From an uncultured Alphaproteobacteria bacterium (lineage in GTDB: Bacteria > Pseudomonadota > Alphaproteobacteria > Micavibrionales > Micavibrionaceae), in contig CAKZKV010000281.1 in assembly GCA_937124505.1 (NCBI GenBank), forward strand, positions 1 to 12,859: a stretch of DNA of 12,859 nucleotides, read 5' to 3'. This document shows positions 4,953-12,859 of the stretch, piece after piece; within the stretch, counting starts at the first letter, position 1, and each line of letters starts with the position of its first letter. The translations under genes and the position numbers were made by a program. The notes beneath the pieces are model-generated. The model ran no database searches. It worked only from the letters and a program-made list of their open reading frames with translations, and had not been told where the DNA came from.

Positions 4953-7154
4953 ATGGACGAAATTATTGCTGAATTTATTGCAGAAACCAATGAAAATCTG
5001 GAAGAACTCGATAATGATCTTGTGACTCTGGAACAAAATCCAAATGATGAAGAGTTGATCGCCAGAATATTCCGGGTCCTGCATACCATCAAGGGAACCT
5101 GCGGATTTCTGGGGCTGAGCAGGCTGGAATCAATCGCCCATAAGGGAGAGGACGTTCTCGGATTATTTCGTGACAAAAAACTGGAGGTCAAACCGGCCTA
5201 TGTGACCCTGATTTTCGAATCCTTCGACAAAATCAAGGAAATTGTGTCTGCCATTGAAACAACCGGAGAGGAGCCGAGCGGAGACGATACCGCCCTGCTT
5301 GCAAAACTGCAGGCGGCCTACAATGGCGAAGATATTGGAGGAGATGAAACATCACCCTCTGCTGAGACACCTCCTACTGAAACATCTTCTGACGAATTCG
5401 AAATTTTTCATGAAGAAGAAGAAGAAAAAGAGCCGGAATCAGAAGAGTTGGAGGCCGAAGAGCCACAGGACAAGGCCGCAGAAAACGCAGCAAATCCAAA
5501 AGAGCAACAAGCTGCCGCAGCAAAATCAACATCAACGGGGTCTTTGAGAGTTGCCGTGGATGTTCTGGAAAATCTCATGACCATTGTGAGTGAGCTGGTT
5601 CTGACCCGCAACCAGTTATTACAGATTGCACGTCAAAGTAACAATGACGAATACCTAAGCTCTTTGCAAAGACTGAACCTTGTTGTTTCTGAATTGCAGG
5701 AAGGTGTGATGAAAACACGCATGCAGCCGGTCGGCAATGCATGGGCCAAATTACCAAGAATTATACGCGATCTCAGCCACGAACTGGGCAAGAAGGTTGA
5801 TTTGGAAATGCACGGCCAGGACACGGAACTTGACCGTCAGGTTCTTGACCTGATCAAGGATCCTCTAACCCATATGGTTCGAAACTCTGCCGATCATGGA
5901 ATCGAACTACCGGAAGAACGAATTGCAAAAGGCAAAAACCCGACAGGCAAGGTGGTCTTGAATGCTTACCACCAGGGCGGACATATCAATATTGAAATCT
6001 CTGATGACGGGAAAGGCCTCTCCACAGAAAAAATCAAGAAAAAAATACTCGAAAAAGAGCTGGCCACGCCTGATGAACTGGAGGAAATGACCACCAAGCA
6101 GATTCAGCAGTTTATTTTCAATGCCAGTTTCTCAACCGCCGAAAAAGTGACCTCCGTTTCCGGTCGCGGCGTCGGCATGGATGTAGTGCGCAGTAATATT
6201 GAAAAAATTGGCGGTTCTATTGAAATGCGGTCCGAAGAGGATGTCGGCACAACCTTCACAATTCGCATCCCGCTTACTCTGGCCATCATGTCCTCCCTGA
6301 TCATTGAAGTCAGCGGCCAGCGCTTTGCAATCCCGCAACTCGCGGTTTCGGAACTCGTCCGCATCGGCATGCAAACAAACGACATTGAAAACATTAATGG
6401 AACACCTGTCCTGCGACTGCGCGAACAGCTATTGCCGCTGGTCTGCCTGTCAGATTTATTCGGACTGGAAGAGGCGGAAGATAAAAAGTCCAAGTATATC
6501 GTCGTGACCAAAGTCGGGTCTTACATGTTTGGATTGATTGTGGATGATGTTTATGAATTTGAAGAGATCGTCGTGAAACCCCTCGCCAAAAACCTTAAAA
6601 ACATTGCGGTTTTTTCAGGGAACACAATCCTGGGGGACGGGAATGTGATTATGATTCTCGATCCGGTCGGCATCCTGAAAACCGTTGGTATTCAGGACGT
6701 GGTTGAAAGCCATGAAGAGGAGCAGACGCAGCACACAGATCAAGGGCCGGAAACACTTCTTCTGCTGTTTCGTGCGGGCAATAATACAATGAAAGCTGTC
6801 CCTCTGGACATGGTGTCACGTCTGGAAGAAATCACCATCGACAAGATCGAATACGCCAAGGGAAATCAGGTAATACAATACCTTGATCATTTAATGCCCG
6901 TGTTTAACATCGACACGAACGCCGTTGAGTCTAAAACCAGACCTTTGATCATCCTGAAACATGAAGGCAAGAACGCCGGGCTAATGGTCGATCAAATTCT
7001 GGACGTCACAAAGTATTATGGTGAAATTGACAATGACAGCCACGGCAACGTTCTGGGCAGCATTATTATCAATGAAAATGCTGCAGACGTCATAAACGGC
7101 ACCAGCTTTGCAAATCAAGGAACACTGATCAACGAGGAGACGGTCAATGGCTGA
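4953..7154 (+). CDS. cheA: Chemotaxis histidine kinase CheA without P2 and with a second C-terminal CheW-like domain
   Basis: 733 residues; the kinase that phosphorylates CheY and CheB in response to receptors. P1: residues 1-110, with phosphoaccepting H44 in RVLHTIKG. An acidic, Ala/Glu-rich linker (about 125-195, with a run of five glutamates) stands where P2 would be, and no P2 fold is evident. P3 dimerisation: about 196-260. P4 ATP-binding domain: N box HMVRNSADHG (N311), G1 box DDGKG (351-355), the F-box region near 390 and G2 box GRGVGMD (404-410). P5 CheW-like domain: about 446-590. A further CheW-like segment spans about 599-733 (TLLLLFRAG ... VVDQILDV-like pattern), which explains the length compared with 654 in E. 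coli. The start at 4953 follows CGGAAAACAGACT. First gene of the operon; its stop overlaps cheW by 8 bases. Confidence 0.96.
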   Translation: MDEIIAEFIAETNENLEELDNDLVTLEQNPNDEELIARIFRVLHTIKGTCGFLGLSRLESIAHKGEDVLGLFRDKKLEVKPAYVTLIFESFDKIKEIVSAIETTGEEPSGDDTALLAKLQAAYNGEDIGGDETSPSAETPPTETSSDEFEIFHEEEEEKEPESEELEAEEPQDKAAENAANPKEQQAAAAKSTSTGSLRVAVDVLENLMTIVSELVLTRNQLLQIARQSNNDEYLSSLQRLNLVVSELQEGVMKTRMQPVGNAWAKLPRIIRDLSHELGKKVDLEMHGQDTELDRQVLDLIKDPLTHMVRNSADHGIELPEERIAKGKNPTGKVVLNAYHQGGHINIEISDDGKGLSTEKIKKKILEKELATPDELEEMTTKQIQQFIFNASFSTAEKVTSVSGRGVGMDVVRSNIEKIGGSIEMRSEEDVGTTFTIRIPLTLAIMSSLIIEVSGQRFAIPQLAVSELVRIGMQTNDIENINGTPVLRLREQLLPLVCLSDLFGLEEAEDKKSKYIVVTKVGSYMFGLIVDDVYEFEEIVVKPLAKNLKNIAVFSGNTILGDGNVIMILDPVGILKTVGIQDVVESHEEEQTQHTDQGPETLLLLFRAGNNTMKAVPLDMVSRLEEITIDKIEYAKGNQVIQYLDHLMPVFNIDTNAVESKTRPLIILKHEGKNAGLMVDQILDVTKYYGEIDNDSHGNVLGSIIINENAADVINGTSFANQGTLINEETVNG
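7134..7139 (+). promoter_or_regulatory. Ribosome binding site of cheW inside the cheA end
   Basis: GAGGAG, 7 bases before ATG 7147, lies within the last codons of cheA. It sets the cheW start and points to translational coupling across the 8-base overlap. Confidence 0.6.
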
Positions 7155-7602
7155 CAAAATTGCTGCGAATGGACATATACAGGTGTTGACGTTATATCTA
7201 GACAATCAAAAATTTGGCGTCCCCATTCTGACCATTCAGGATATCCTGCAAACACATGCACTCACGTCCGTTCCCCTGTCAGAGCCTTACATCGAAGGCG
7301 TCATGAACCTGCGCGGCAGAATTGTCACCGCTATTAACCTGCGAAAGCGTATCAGGAACGGCCAGAGCGCGACCGAAAATCAGGAATCCATGAATATTGT
7401 TATCGAATCCGACCACGAACTTTACAGCATTATGGTTGACCAGGTCGGGGAGGTCGTCACTCTGAATACCAACAAAATAGAAGACCCGCCTCTCACACTC
7501 GACGCCTCCTGGAGGAGTGTTATTAACGGCGTTTATCAGGAAGAAAAAGAAATTATACTCATGCTTGATACGGATAAAATTATTCATACGGATCATGTAT
7601 AA
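7147..7602 (+). CDS. cheW: Chemotaxis coupling protein CheW
   Basis: 151 residues; a scaffold that links chemoreceptor tips to CheA P5. It is one CheW domain: YLDNQKFGVPILTIQDIL at about 17-34, then GVMNLRGRIVTAINLR at about 51-66, which is the receptor and CheA contact signature, and IMVDQVGEVV at about 97-106. Length is normal for CheW. It overlaps the end of cheA by 8 bases and comes before cheY2 by 33 bases, so it belongs to the same operon. No unusual residues were noticed. Confidence 0.95.
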   Translation: MADKIAANGHIQVLTLYLDNQKFGVPILTIQDILQTHALTSVPLSEPYIEGVMNLRGRIVTAINLRKRIRNGQSATENQESMNIVIESDHELYSIMVDQVGEVVTLNTNKIEDPPLTLDASWRSVINGVYQEEKEIILMLDTDKIIHTDHV

Positions 7603-7635
7603 TCAGGACACTCACATTTTATAGGAACCCGACTC

Positions 7636-8010
7636 ATGAAATCCTGTCTTATTGTTGACGATAGCGTTGTTATCAGAAAACTGGTGCGCGAAATCATGCA
7701 AGGCCTCGGCTATGAATGCCGGGAAGCCGAAAATGGAGAGGTCGCGCTGACCCGCAGCAAGGAAGCGCTGCCCGACCTTATTATGCTGGACTGGAACATG
7801 CCGGTCATGACCGGCATTGAATTTCTCAGGACTCTCAGGGCAATGGAAAATGGCGGCCTGCCAACTGTTTTCTTCTGCACGACCGAGCATGATATGGCTC
7901 ACATTCAGGAAGCCTTGGCGGCGGGCGTGAATGATTTTATTATGAAGCCGTTTGACAAGGAAATTGTTAAAGACAAACTTGAAAGCCACGGTCTATGGCA
8001 GGAAGACTAG
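7636..8010 (+). CDS. cheY: Second chemotaxis response regulator, operon-encoded CheY
   Basis: 124-residue single receiver domain. Phosphorylation residues are complete: D8/D9, D52 (LDWNMPVMTG), T82 in the CTTEHDMAHI segment, and K104 (MKPF). The CTTE wording is characteristic of the CheY encoded between cheW and cheB in alphaproteobacteria, and differs from the CheY encoded at 4249-4632. TAGGAA lies about 8 bases before ATG 7636. Position 100 to 101 reads DF where motor CheY proteins usually have a tyrosine close by (Y106 in E. coli), so F101 takes that switch place. It may act at the motor or as a phosphate sink that drains CheA; family precedent allows both and the sequence does not decide. 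Confidence 0.93.
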   Translation: MKSCLIVDDSVVIRKLVREIMQGLGYECREAENGEVALTRSKEALPDLIMLDWNMPVMTGIEFLRTLRAMENGGLPTVFFCTTEHDMAHIQEALAAGVNDFIMKPFDKEIVKDKLESHGLWQED

Positions 8011-8023
8011 AAACTCCACATCA

Positions 8024-9106
8024 ATGAATATACAGCACAATACACAAACCCCCGGCTCCGGACAGTCAGTCAAAGTCATGCTCGTGGAAGATTCCGCGGC
8101 CATTCGGGCGATCATCAAGCAAATATTACGCGGATGCCCGGAGATAGAACTCACTGGCACGGCCTGCGATGGCCGGCAAGCGGTTGATAACGTGGAAAGA
8201 TTAGACCCGGATGTGATTATTCTGGATATTGAAATGCCGGTCATGGACGGCATTGCCGCCCTGCCCCTGCTGCTGGAAAAGAAAAAAAACGCAAAAGTCA
8301 TTATCTGTTCCACCCTTTCCGATCATGGTGCGGACATTTCGCTGAAGGCTTTGTCCATGGGGGCGTCCGAGTGCATCCTGAAACCGACAGGGGCAGATGC
8401 CCTCCGTGGAAATAACAGTTTTTCAGAAACCTTGATCCGCACCGTTCTGTCATTGGGCCGGGAAAAGATTCGCAGGAAAACAGGACTCCCCGCAACCCCG
8501 GTCGAAATCAAATATGCGCCTTCCAAGCTCACATCAAAACCAGGCATTCTCGCCATCGGCAGTTCCACTGGCGGGCCAAATGCCTTGCTAAAGGTTCTGT
8601 CCGGGCTAAACAATCTGGGTGTCCCCATTGTTATCACACAACACATGCCACCTAAATTCACAAAATTACTGGCAGACCAGATCGCCAAAGTGACAGGAAT
8701 TGAATGCTTTGAAGGTGAAAATGGCATGAAGATCCGTGACAACTGCATCTATGTCGCCCCCGGTGGCTATCACATGCTGCTAGTCAAGGAAGGGATGGAG
8801 ACAGTTATCAAGTTAAGTGAAGAACCACCAGAGAATTTCTGCCGCCCGTCTGTTGACCCGATGCTGCGCAGTTTGATCAAACTATATGGATCGCGTATTT
8901 ATACCGTTATTCTGACCGGGATGGGCAATGACGGCCTGATCGGCTCCAAACAGGTTGTCGAAGCGGGAGGACATGTCATCGCACAGGATGAGGCCTCCTC
9001 GGTTGTGTGGGGCATGCCAAAGGCCGTGGCCGAAGCAGGCATTTGCAGCGCAATTTTACCAGACGAAAAAATAACCGCCCACATTCTGGACGTATTTAAA
9101 AAATAG
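8024..9106 (+). CDS. cheB: Chemotaxis receptor methylesterase/glutamine deamidase CheB
   Basis: 360 residues; removes methyl groups from receptor glutamates when phosphorylated by CheA, giving adaptation. An N-terminal receiver (about 16-140) has E22/D23, phosphoacceptor D68 (ILDIEMPVMDG) and K in LKPTG. The C-terminal esterase (about 172-358) keeps the catalytic triad: S181 in GSSTGGP, H207 in TQHMP and D303 in GMGNDG. I start it at ATG 8024, 13 bases after the cheY2 stop. The frame is open up to 7952, but that would overlap cheY2 by about 60 bases and add residues unlike the family. The ribosome site is weak (AGAAACTCC). It is followed by cheR after 9 bases. Length is close to E. coli CheB (349). 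Confidence 0.95.
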   Translation: MNIQHNTQTPGSGQSVKVMLVEDSAAIRAIIKQILRGCPEIELTGTACDGRQAVDNVERLDPDVIILDIEMPVMDGIAALPLLLEKKKNAKVIICSTLSDHGADISLKALSMGASECILKPTGADALRGNNSFSETLIRTVLSLGREKIRRKTGLPATPVEIKYAPSKLTSKPGILAIGSSTGGPNALLKVLSGLNNLGVPIVITQHMPPKFTKLLADQIAKVTGIECFEGENGMKIRDNCIYVAPGGYHMLLVKEGMETVIKLSEEPPENFCRPSVDPMLRSLIKLYGSRIYTVILTGMGNDGLIGSKQVVEAGGHVIAQDEASSVVWGMPKAVAEAGICSAILPDEKITAHILDVFKK

Positions 9107-9115
9107 AGAAAAAAC

Positions 9116-9928
9116 ATGGCCGTTAGTGATACCGATTTCAATTTTTACAAAGACCTTTTATACCAGACATCCGGCCTGTCCCTGACTCCTGAGAAAAACT
9201 ACCTGATTGAATCACGGCTTACACCGATTGCTTCCAGTCTTGGCCATGACGGACTGGCCTCTTTCACAAGCTACCTGCGAACGTCAAAAGATACGCAAGC
9301 CACACAGGCCGTTATAGAGGCCATGACAACCAATGAAACCTCTTTCTTCCGCGATAAAAAACCGTTTGAACGCCTGAAAGAGATACTTCCGGAACTGGAA
9401 CAATCCAAACAGGGTGACAAAACTATACGCATATGGTCCGCGGCCTGCTCCAGTGGTCAGGAAGCCTACTCCATTTCCATCACAATGGGCGAATACCTCA
9501 AAACAAAACCGGGTCTGAAATACGAGATTCTGGGAACCGACATTTCAAAAGACATCCTGAAAAAAGCGGAAAGAGGCGAGTATAACCAGTTCGAAATACA
9601 AAGAGGCCTGACCATCCAGCAGATGGTCGAATATTTTGAACAAGACGGCCAGAACTGGCGCATCAAGCAGCATATCAGAAACAACGTCAAATTTCAGGAA
9701 GGTAATTTGCTGCGCCCACTTAGCTATCCCGGAAAGTTTGACATTGTAATGTGCCGCAACGTCCTGATCTATTTTGACAGCACCACCAAAGCCCAGGCCC
9801 TCAACAACATCGCCAGCAAGATCAATAAAGGCGGATACCTGTTTCTAGGCGGCTGTGAGAATATTATGGGTCTCGACGTTCCCTACGAACCTGTCCGCGA
9901 AAGACCGGGGCTTTATAAAGTGAAATAG
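9116..9928 (+). CDS. cheR: Chemoreceptor glutamate methyltransferase CheR
   Basis: 270 residues; transfers methyl groups from S-adenosylmethionine to glutamates in the receptor signalling helices, opposing CheB. An N-terminal helical domain (about 1-85) ends with the signature TNETSFFRD (72-80). The SAM-binding fold follows, with WSAACSSGQEAYS starting at W107, GTDIS near 141 and MCRNVLIYFD around C213. Length is typical. The start ATG 9116 lies 9 bases after the cheB stop with a purine-rich AGAGAAAA leader. It is the last gene of the operon. The chemoreceptor encoded opposite ends without an NWETF-like pentapeptide, so CheR would need to act without that C-terminal docking site. Confidence 0.96.
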   Translation: MAVSDTDFNFYKDLLYQTSGLSLTPEKNYLIESRLTPIASSLGHDGLASFTSYLRTSKDTQATQAVIEAMTTNETSFFRDKKPFERLKEILPELEQSKQGDKTIRIWSAACSSGQEAYSISITMGEYLKTKPGLKYEILGTDISKDILKKAERGEYNQFEIQRGLTIQQMVEYFEQDGQNWRIKQHIRNNVKFQEGNLLRPLSYPGKFDIVMCRNVLIYFDSTTKAQALNNIASKINKGGYLFLGGCENIMGLDVPYEPVRERPGLYKVK

Positions 9929-9943
9929 ACTTCACTGATGTCT

Positions 9944-11479
9944 CTACATCTTACGAACTTTATCAAGAAACTCTGTGACACGCGCTTTCAAATCCTCGGA
10001 TTGCTGCGACAATCCTTGCGCAACTTCTAACATTGTTGCAGAGGACTCTCCCGTTTCATTGGCAGCCGTCTGCACCCCCATAATATTGGAGGAAACTTCC
10101 TGCGTTGCGGCGGATTGCTCTTCCACCGCGCCGGAAATGGCCGTACTGATACCACTCACTTCACCAATGACATTCGTAATATTCTTGATCGCATCGGCAG
10201 TTGATCGACTGACATCCTGAATACCTAAAATCTGACCTTCTATTTCCTCCGTAGCCTTGGCCGTTTCTGCAGCAAGCGCTTTAACTTCCGATGCAACAAC
10301 AGCAAATCCCTTACCGGCTTCCCCGGCCCTTGCTGCCTCAATCGTGGCGTTCAGCGCCAGCAAATTCGTCTGGTCTGCAATATCCGAAATCAGTGCAGTA
10401 ACCTCACCGATTTTGACCGCAGCATCAACGAGCCCCGCAACAAGTTCTTCTGATTTCTTCGCCTCTTCAACTGCCTGATCAACGATTTTAACCGAGTTTC
10501 CAACCTGCCCGGAAATCTCATTCACGGAAGCTGAAAGCTCTTCTGTTGCAGACGCAACCGTATTGGACTGGATGCTGGTCTCTTCTGCAGCTGCCGCCAG
10601 ACCTTGCGCGGTCGCCTGCAATTCTGTTGCAGAAGAAGCCACAGTCTGGACAAGAGATTGAACATTTTCCTCAAAGTTATTTGCCAGCAGGAGATTTTCT
10701 TCTTTACGGGGCGTCAGGTCAGTTGCAAATTTCACAACCTTGAAAGGCTTGCCGTTCATGTCCAGAATCGGATTGTATGAAGCCTCAATCCAGACTTCTT
10801 TCCCATTTTTTCCAATACGCTTATATTGCGCCGCCTGAAATTTCCCGGCACGCAGGTCTTCCCAAAAATGTTTATACTCTTCACTGGCTGCAAATTCAGG
10901 CTCAGCAAACATACTGTGATGCTTTCCCTTCACTTCCTGCAGGCTATATCCCATGACTTTCAGGAAATTTTCATTGGCCGTAATAATCGTCCCGCCCAGT
11001 TCAAAATGAATAACCGCCTGGGATCTGTTGATCGCTGAAACAAGCCCGCTTAACTCTGCCTGCTCAAGTTTTTTTGCAGTGATATCTGTTGCATATTTTA
11101 TAACTTTGTAGGGTTTGCCACTTCCATCCAGAACGGGGTTATAAGAAGCTTCAATCCAGACCTCTTTTCCTCCCTTGCCAAAACGCTTGAACTCACGTGC
11201 AAAAAATTCACCACGATTTAAAGCAGCCCAAAACTCCTTATATTCCGAACTATTACGTTCTTCTGGATCCACAAACATACGATGATGCTGCCCTTTGACC
11301 TCATCCAATGTATAGCCCATTGCCTTTAGAAAATTGGCATTTGCTGTTATGATCGTTCCATCCATCTGAAATTCAATTGTTGCATTGGAACGATCCAATG
11401 CTGCAAGAATACCTGCCATTTCTCTGGCGCTTTTTGACTGAGATGATTTGGAATTTAAGCTTATGATACCTGCCACCAT
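9944..11479 (-). CDS. Cytosolic methyl-accepting chemotaxis protein with tandem PAS domains
   Basis: 511 residues with no signal peptide or membrane segment, so a soluble receptor for an internal cue such as redox state, oxygen or a metabolite. Two PAS domains, about 24-140 and 146-262, are near copies offset by exactly 122 residues: GTIITAN at 41 and 163, the HH pair at 65-66 and 187-188, [11 protein letters not shown] in both. No ligand can be read from the sequence. The signalling module follows (about 270-511), with its hairpin tip [19 protein letters not shown] (369-387) containing the receptor-trimer and CheW/CheA contact residues. Methylation-site glutamates are plausible in the flanking helices. 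A strong GGAGG precedes ATG 11479. It faces cheR, 15 bases from its stop, so it is transcribed separately from the operon. Confidence 0.95.
   Translation of the reverse strand: MVAGIISLNSKSSQSKSAREMAGILAALDRSNATIEFQMDGTIITANANFLKAMGYTLDEVKGQHHRMFVDPEERNSSEYKEFWAALNRGEFFAREFKRFGKGGKEVWIEASYNPVLDGSGKPYKVIKYATDITAKKLEQAELSGLVSAINRSQAVIHFELGGTIITANENFLKVMGYSLQEVKGKHHSMFAEPEFAASEEYKHFWEDLRAGKFQAAQYKRIGKNGKEVWIEASYNPILDMNGKPFKVVKFATDLTPRKEENLLLANNFEENVQSLVQTVASSATELQATAQGLAAAAEETSIQSNTVASATEELSASVNEISGQVGNSVKIVDQAVEEAKKSEELVAGLVDAAVKIGEVTALISDIADQTNLLALNATIEAARAGEAGKGFAVVASEVKALAAETAKATEEIEGQILGIQDVSRSTADAIKNITNVIGEVSGISTAISGAVEEQSAATQEVSSNIMGVQTAANETGESSATMLEVAQGLSQQSEDLKARVTEFLDKVRKM
10679..11410 (-). 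repeat. Intragenic tandem duplication of the PAS-coding segment
   Basis: Two 366-base units (11045-11410 and 10679-11044) encode the two PAS domains and the following linker. They align without gaps at a 122-residue offset over most of their length. DNA similarity remains visible, for example around 11153 and 10791 (ATCCAGACCTCTTTTCC against ATCCAGACTTCTTTCCC), which suggests duplication within this gene lineage. Confidence 0.7.
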
Positions 11480-11484
11480 AATTT

Positions 11485-11489
11485 CCTCC
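11485..11489 (-). promoter_or_regulatory. Ribosome binding site of the PAS chemoreceptor gene
   Basis: GGAGG on the minus strand, 5 bases before ATG 11479, fixes the start codon. Confidence 0.65.
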
Positions 11490-11609
11490 GATATCCTTAT
11501 AATAATTTGAGTTTAAAAATCATTTTATAGCGAGATTTACTAAATTTATTACTATGATTGTCCTATCTGAAAATTATATTAGCACAGGAATATAAAAAAA
11601 TTTAGAACA

Positions 11610-11637
11610 ATTATAGCGCGAATAAAACCAAAAAAAA
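11610..11637 (-). promoter_or_regulatory. Possible promoter of the PAS chemoreceptor gene
   Basis: A perfect TATAAT lies at 11615-11610 on the minus strand. At a 16-base spacing the -35 position is only a T-run, so the match rests on the -10 box alone. The leader would be about 124 bases. The 219-base gap 11480-11698 holds no gene that I can see. Confidence 0.25.
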
Positions 11638-11652
11638 TAAACGCAAAGCTGA

Positions 11653-11675
11653 GAACCTGTACAAGCAACTGGTTC
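11653..11675 (-). terminator. Possible transcription terminator after the TPM-domain gene
   Basis: An 8-base imperfect stem (GAACCAGT / ACAGGTTC, one mismatch) with a 7-base loop lies 24 bases past the TPM gene stop. A run of eight T follows on the minus strand at 11637-11630, about 15 bases after the stem, which is too far for a classic intrinsic terminator. Confidence 0.3.
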
Positions 11676-11698
11676 CCTGCCGAAGCGAGCCTTTTTCT

Positions 11699-12799
11699 TT
11701 AATGCGGAAAGCCATACCGGTCAAAGCTCCAGTCCGTAAAGGCAAAGCCGTAGGGGTGCTTGGTTGAGAGATCAAAATGCCATTCATTGCGGTGATTGAA
11801 GCGCACCGCTTTCATCAGCATCAGGAAATTCATCCGCCAGACGCCATCTTCCTTTTCAAAAAAGAACGGGTTACACTCGCGTTTGCTTTTGGGCGGCCCG
11901 AAACGGATCACCGCATAATTCCCTTTGATTTTTGTTTCACCTTTGCCGCACCGCTTCAGGGATTGAAACTCGTTGTTCATCTGCGCGGGTGTCACAACCC
12001 ACGTCTTTTTCCACTGACGTGTCGCCCTGGTGTAAATATCAAGATCCGGATTTGCGTTGCGTTGTTCCAGAGTCCACGTATATAAATCCAGAATTTGCTG
12101 CGGGGACGCACCTTGCAAGCCCTCCAGTTTCGGCGCGGCTTTTTGTTTCAGGGACGTATCTTCCCCTGCCCCAATTTGTGCCGAATTGGCCGCGCCCGCA
12201 CCCGTCGAAACACTTTTCATAGGTGGCGAGAATTCCTTGCCTTCTTTTGCCTCTATCGCACGGGTGACAATCATTTCCGTGGTGGCCAGAATGCCGTCAG
12301 CCACACGCCCAGCCTTGAAAAACGGAACCATCTGGCGGTGCTGAATATAAGATACAAACGCATCGGTATAGACCCCCTCCAGCCCGGCGGAAACTTCCAG
12401 TCGCACTTCACCGCCGCCCTCAAAATTCCCGATAGCGATCACCAGCAAGAGCCCCCGTCCCGATTTGCTGCGCTGACCAACCTTCATGTCCATGAACTGC
12501 TGATGCGCCAGAAGATTGATATCCTGCGTCATTGAAACCGTCAAAACGCGATAATCAATATCATCTTCCTGCAGCAATGTTGCATGATAGGTCGCAATAT
12601 CGTTTCTCTGCCCCTCTGCAAACAAACTGGCCTTGTCGCAAACCAGTTCGTTTTTGCAATCGTCAGAGGTATAAACGACGGGATCATGCCCCCGTTCTCC
12701 CGGGAACATGTCTTTGCGCATGAACGTATAGGCCATAGATCCGACAACACCGAGCAGAACAAGGATAAAGAAGGTCATTTTCAGGGCGGAAAGGTTCAT
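11699..12799 (-). CDS. Membrane-anchored TPM-domain protein with an unrecognised C-terminal domain
   Basis: 366 residues. One N-terminal transmembrane helix (about 8-26) with little before it suggests an anchored protein whose bulk faces the periplasm. The TPM fold (YgcG/DUF477 family) covers about 48-185. The diagnostic segments are the YRVLTVSMTQD strand, GRGLLLVIAIG (114-124), VRLEVSAGLEGVYTDAF (132-148) with conserved D146, and the following VPFFKAGRVADGI. C48 and C54 bracket the start of the domain. A Ser/Ala/Gly-rich linker (about 195-232) leads to a C-terminal region (about 235-366) rich in aromatic residues, which I do not recognise; its FFFEKEDGVWRMNF end vaguely recalls NTF2-like folds. 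Family members have been linked to photosystem repair, phosphatase activity or membrane protein handling, but none of these can be assigned here. AGGAG precedes ATG 12799 by 9 bases. Confidence 0.8.
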   Translation of the reverse strand: MNLSALKMTFFILVLLGVVGSMAYTFMRKDMFPGERGHDPVVYTSDDCKNELVCDKASLFAEGQRNDIATYHATLLQEDDIDYRVLTVSMTQDINLLAHQQFMDMKVGQRSKSGRGLLLVIAIGNFEGGGEVRLEVSAGLEGVYTDAFVSYIQHRQMVPFFKAGRVADGILATTEMIVTRAIEAKEGKEFSPPMKSVSTGAGAANSAQIGAGEDTSLKQKAAPKLEGLQGASPQQILDLYTWTLEQRNANPDLDIYTRATRQWKKTWVVTPAQMNNEFQSLKRCGKGETKIKGNYAVIRFGPPKSKRECNPFFFEKEDGVWRMNFLMLMKAVRFNHRNEWHFDLSTKHPYGFAFTDWSFDRYGFPH

Positions 12800-12859
12800 A
12801 TGCTTTTTCTCCTATGATTGGTTTCAAGTTAAAAGTTTGAAATTGCTAAAATCTTCGAA

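Noticed and set aside
7952..8023. Upstream extension of cheB into cheY2
   Set aside because: It would overlap cheY2 by about 60 bases and adds residues not seen in CheB proteins; ATG 8024 gives the normal length.
8323..8748. A 141-codon open frame antisense to cheB
   Set aside because: It covers the CheB linker and active-site region on the other strand and shows no recognisable protein features.
9919..9936. Short inverted repeat AGTGAA / TTCACT between cheR and the chemoreceptor
   Set aside because: Only six base pairs, overlapping the cheR stop, and no T-run on either side; too weak to call a terminator.
12095..12535. A 146-codon open frame antisense to the TPM-domain gene
   Set aside because: The TPM domain on the other strand is recognisable, and this frame is Arg-rich without any motif.
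12822..12842. Inverted repeat TTTCAA / TTGAAA upstream of the TPM gene
   Set aside because: Six-base arms in AT-rich DNA are expected by chance and the window ends shortly after, so context is missing.
1..12859. CRISPR arrays, tRNA or rRNA genes, insertion sequences, attachment sites
   Set aside because: Reading both strands I found no spaced direct repeats, cloverleaf-like segments, transposase genes or terminal repeats.

Overview
The window reads as chromosomal DNA of a motile alphaproteobacterium. The main reason is a compact cheA-cheW-cheY-cheB-cheR operon with the CheY and CheB wording typical of that class (for example SDWNMEPMTG and CTTE in the response regulators). An alphaproteobacterial style response regulator with an FFGPDRRR tail and an HPt-like protein support this. 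The genus cannot be fixed from sequence alone; a Rhodospirillales-like or Micavibrio-like lineage is a guess.

Left part (1-2507, + strand): the 3' two thirds of polA (DNA polymerase I, proofreading and polymerase domains; the 5' part lies outside the window), followed after 19 bases by a small, clearly AT-richer gene. I read that gene as a divergent GIY-YIG-like nuclease; it looks acquired.

Middle-left (2618-4632): two short transcription units face each other. On the + strand are a CheY-like response regulator and an overlapping HPt-like protein. On the - strand are cheY and a cheZ-family phosphatase. Only 4 bases separate the two converging stop codons. A 305-base AT-rich region (4648-4952) separates cheY from the divergent cheA and holds a candidate cheY promoter overlapped by a perfect 14-base palindrome.

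Centre (4953-9928, + strand): the main chemotaxis operon cheA-cheW-cheY2-cheB-cheR, with gaps of -8 to 33 bases. CheA has no recognisable CheY-binding P2 domain (an acidic linker is there instead) and carries a second CheW-like domain at its C-terminus.

Right part (- strand): a cytosolic chemoreceptor with two near-identical PAS domains (9944-11479), converging on cheR with 15 bases between the stops, and a membrane-anchored TPM-domain protein (11699-12799) with an unrecognised C-terminal domain.

Together the genes form a nearly complete excitation and adaptation circuit. The PAS receptor couples through CheW to CheA; CheA passes phosphate to two CheY proteins and to CheB; CheR and CheB adjust receptor methylation; CheZ would remove phosphate from CheY. 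The response regulator/HPt pair may be an additional phosphorelay branch; this is inference from position and motifs. No RNA genes, insertion sequences, CRISPR arrays or attachment sites were seen.
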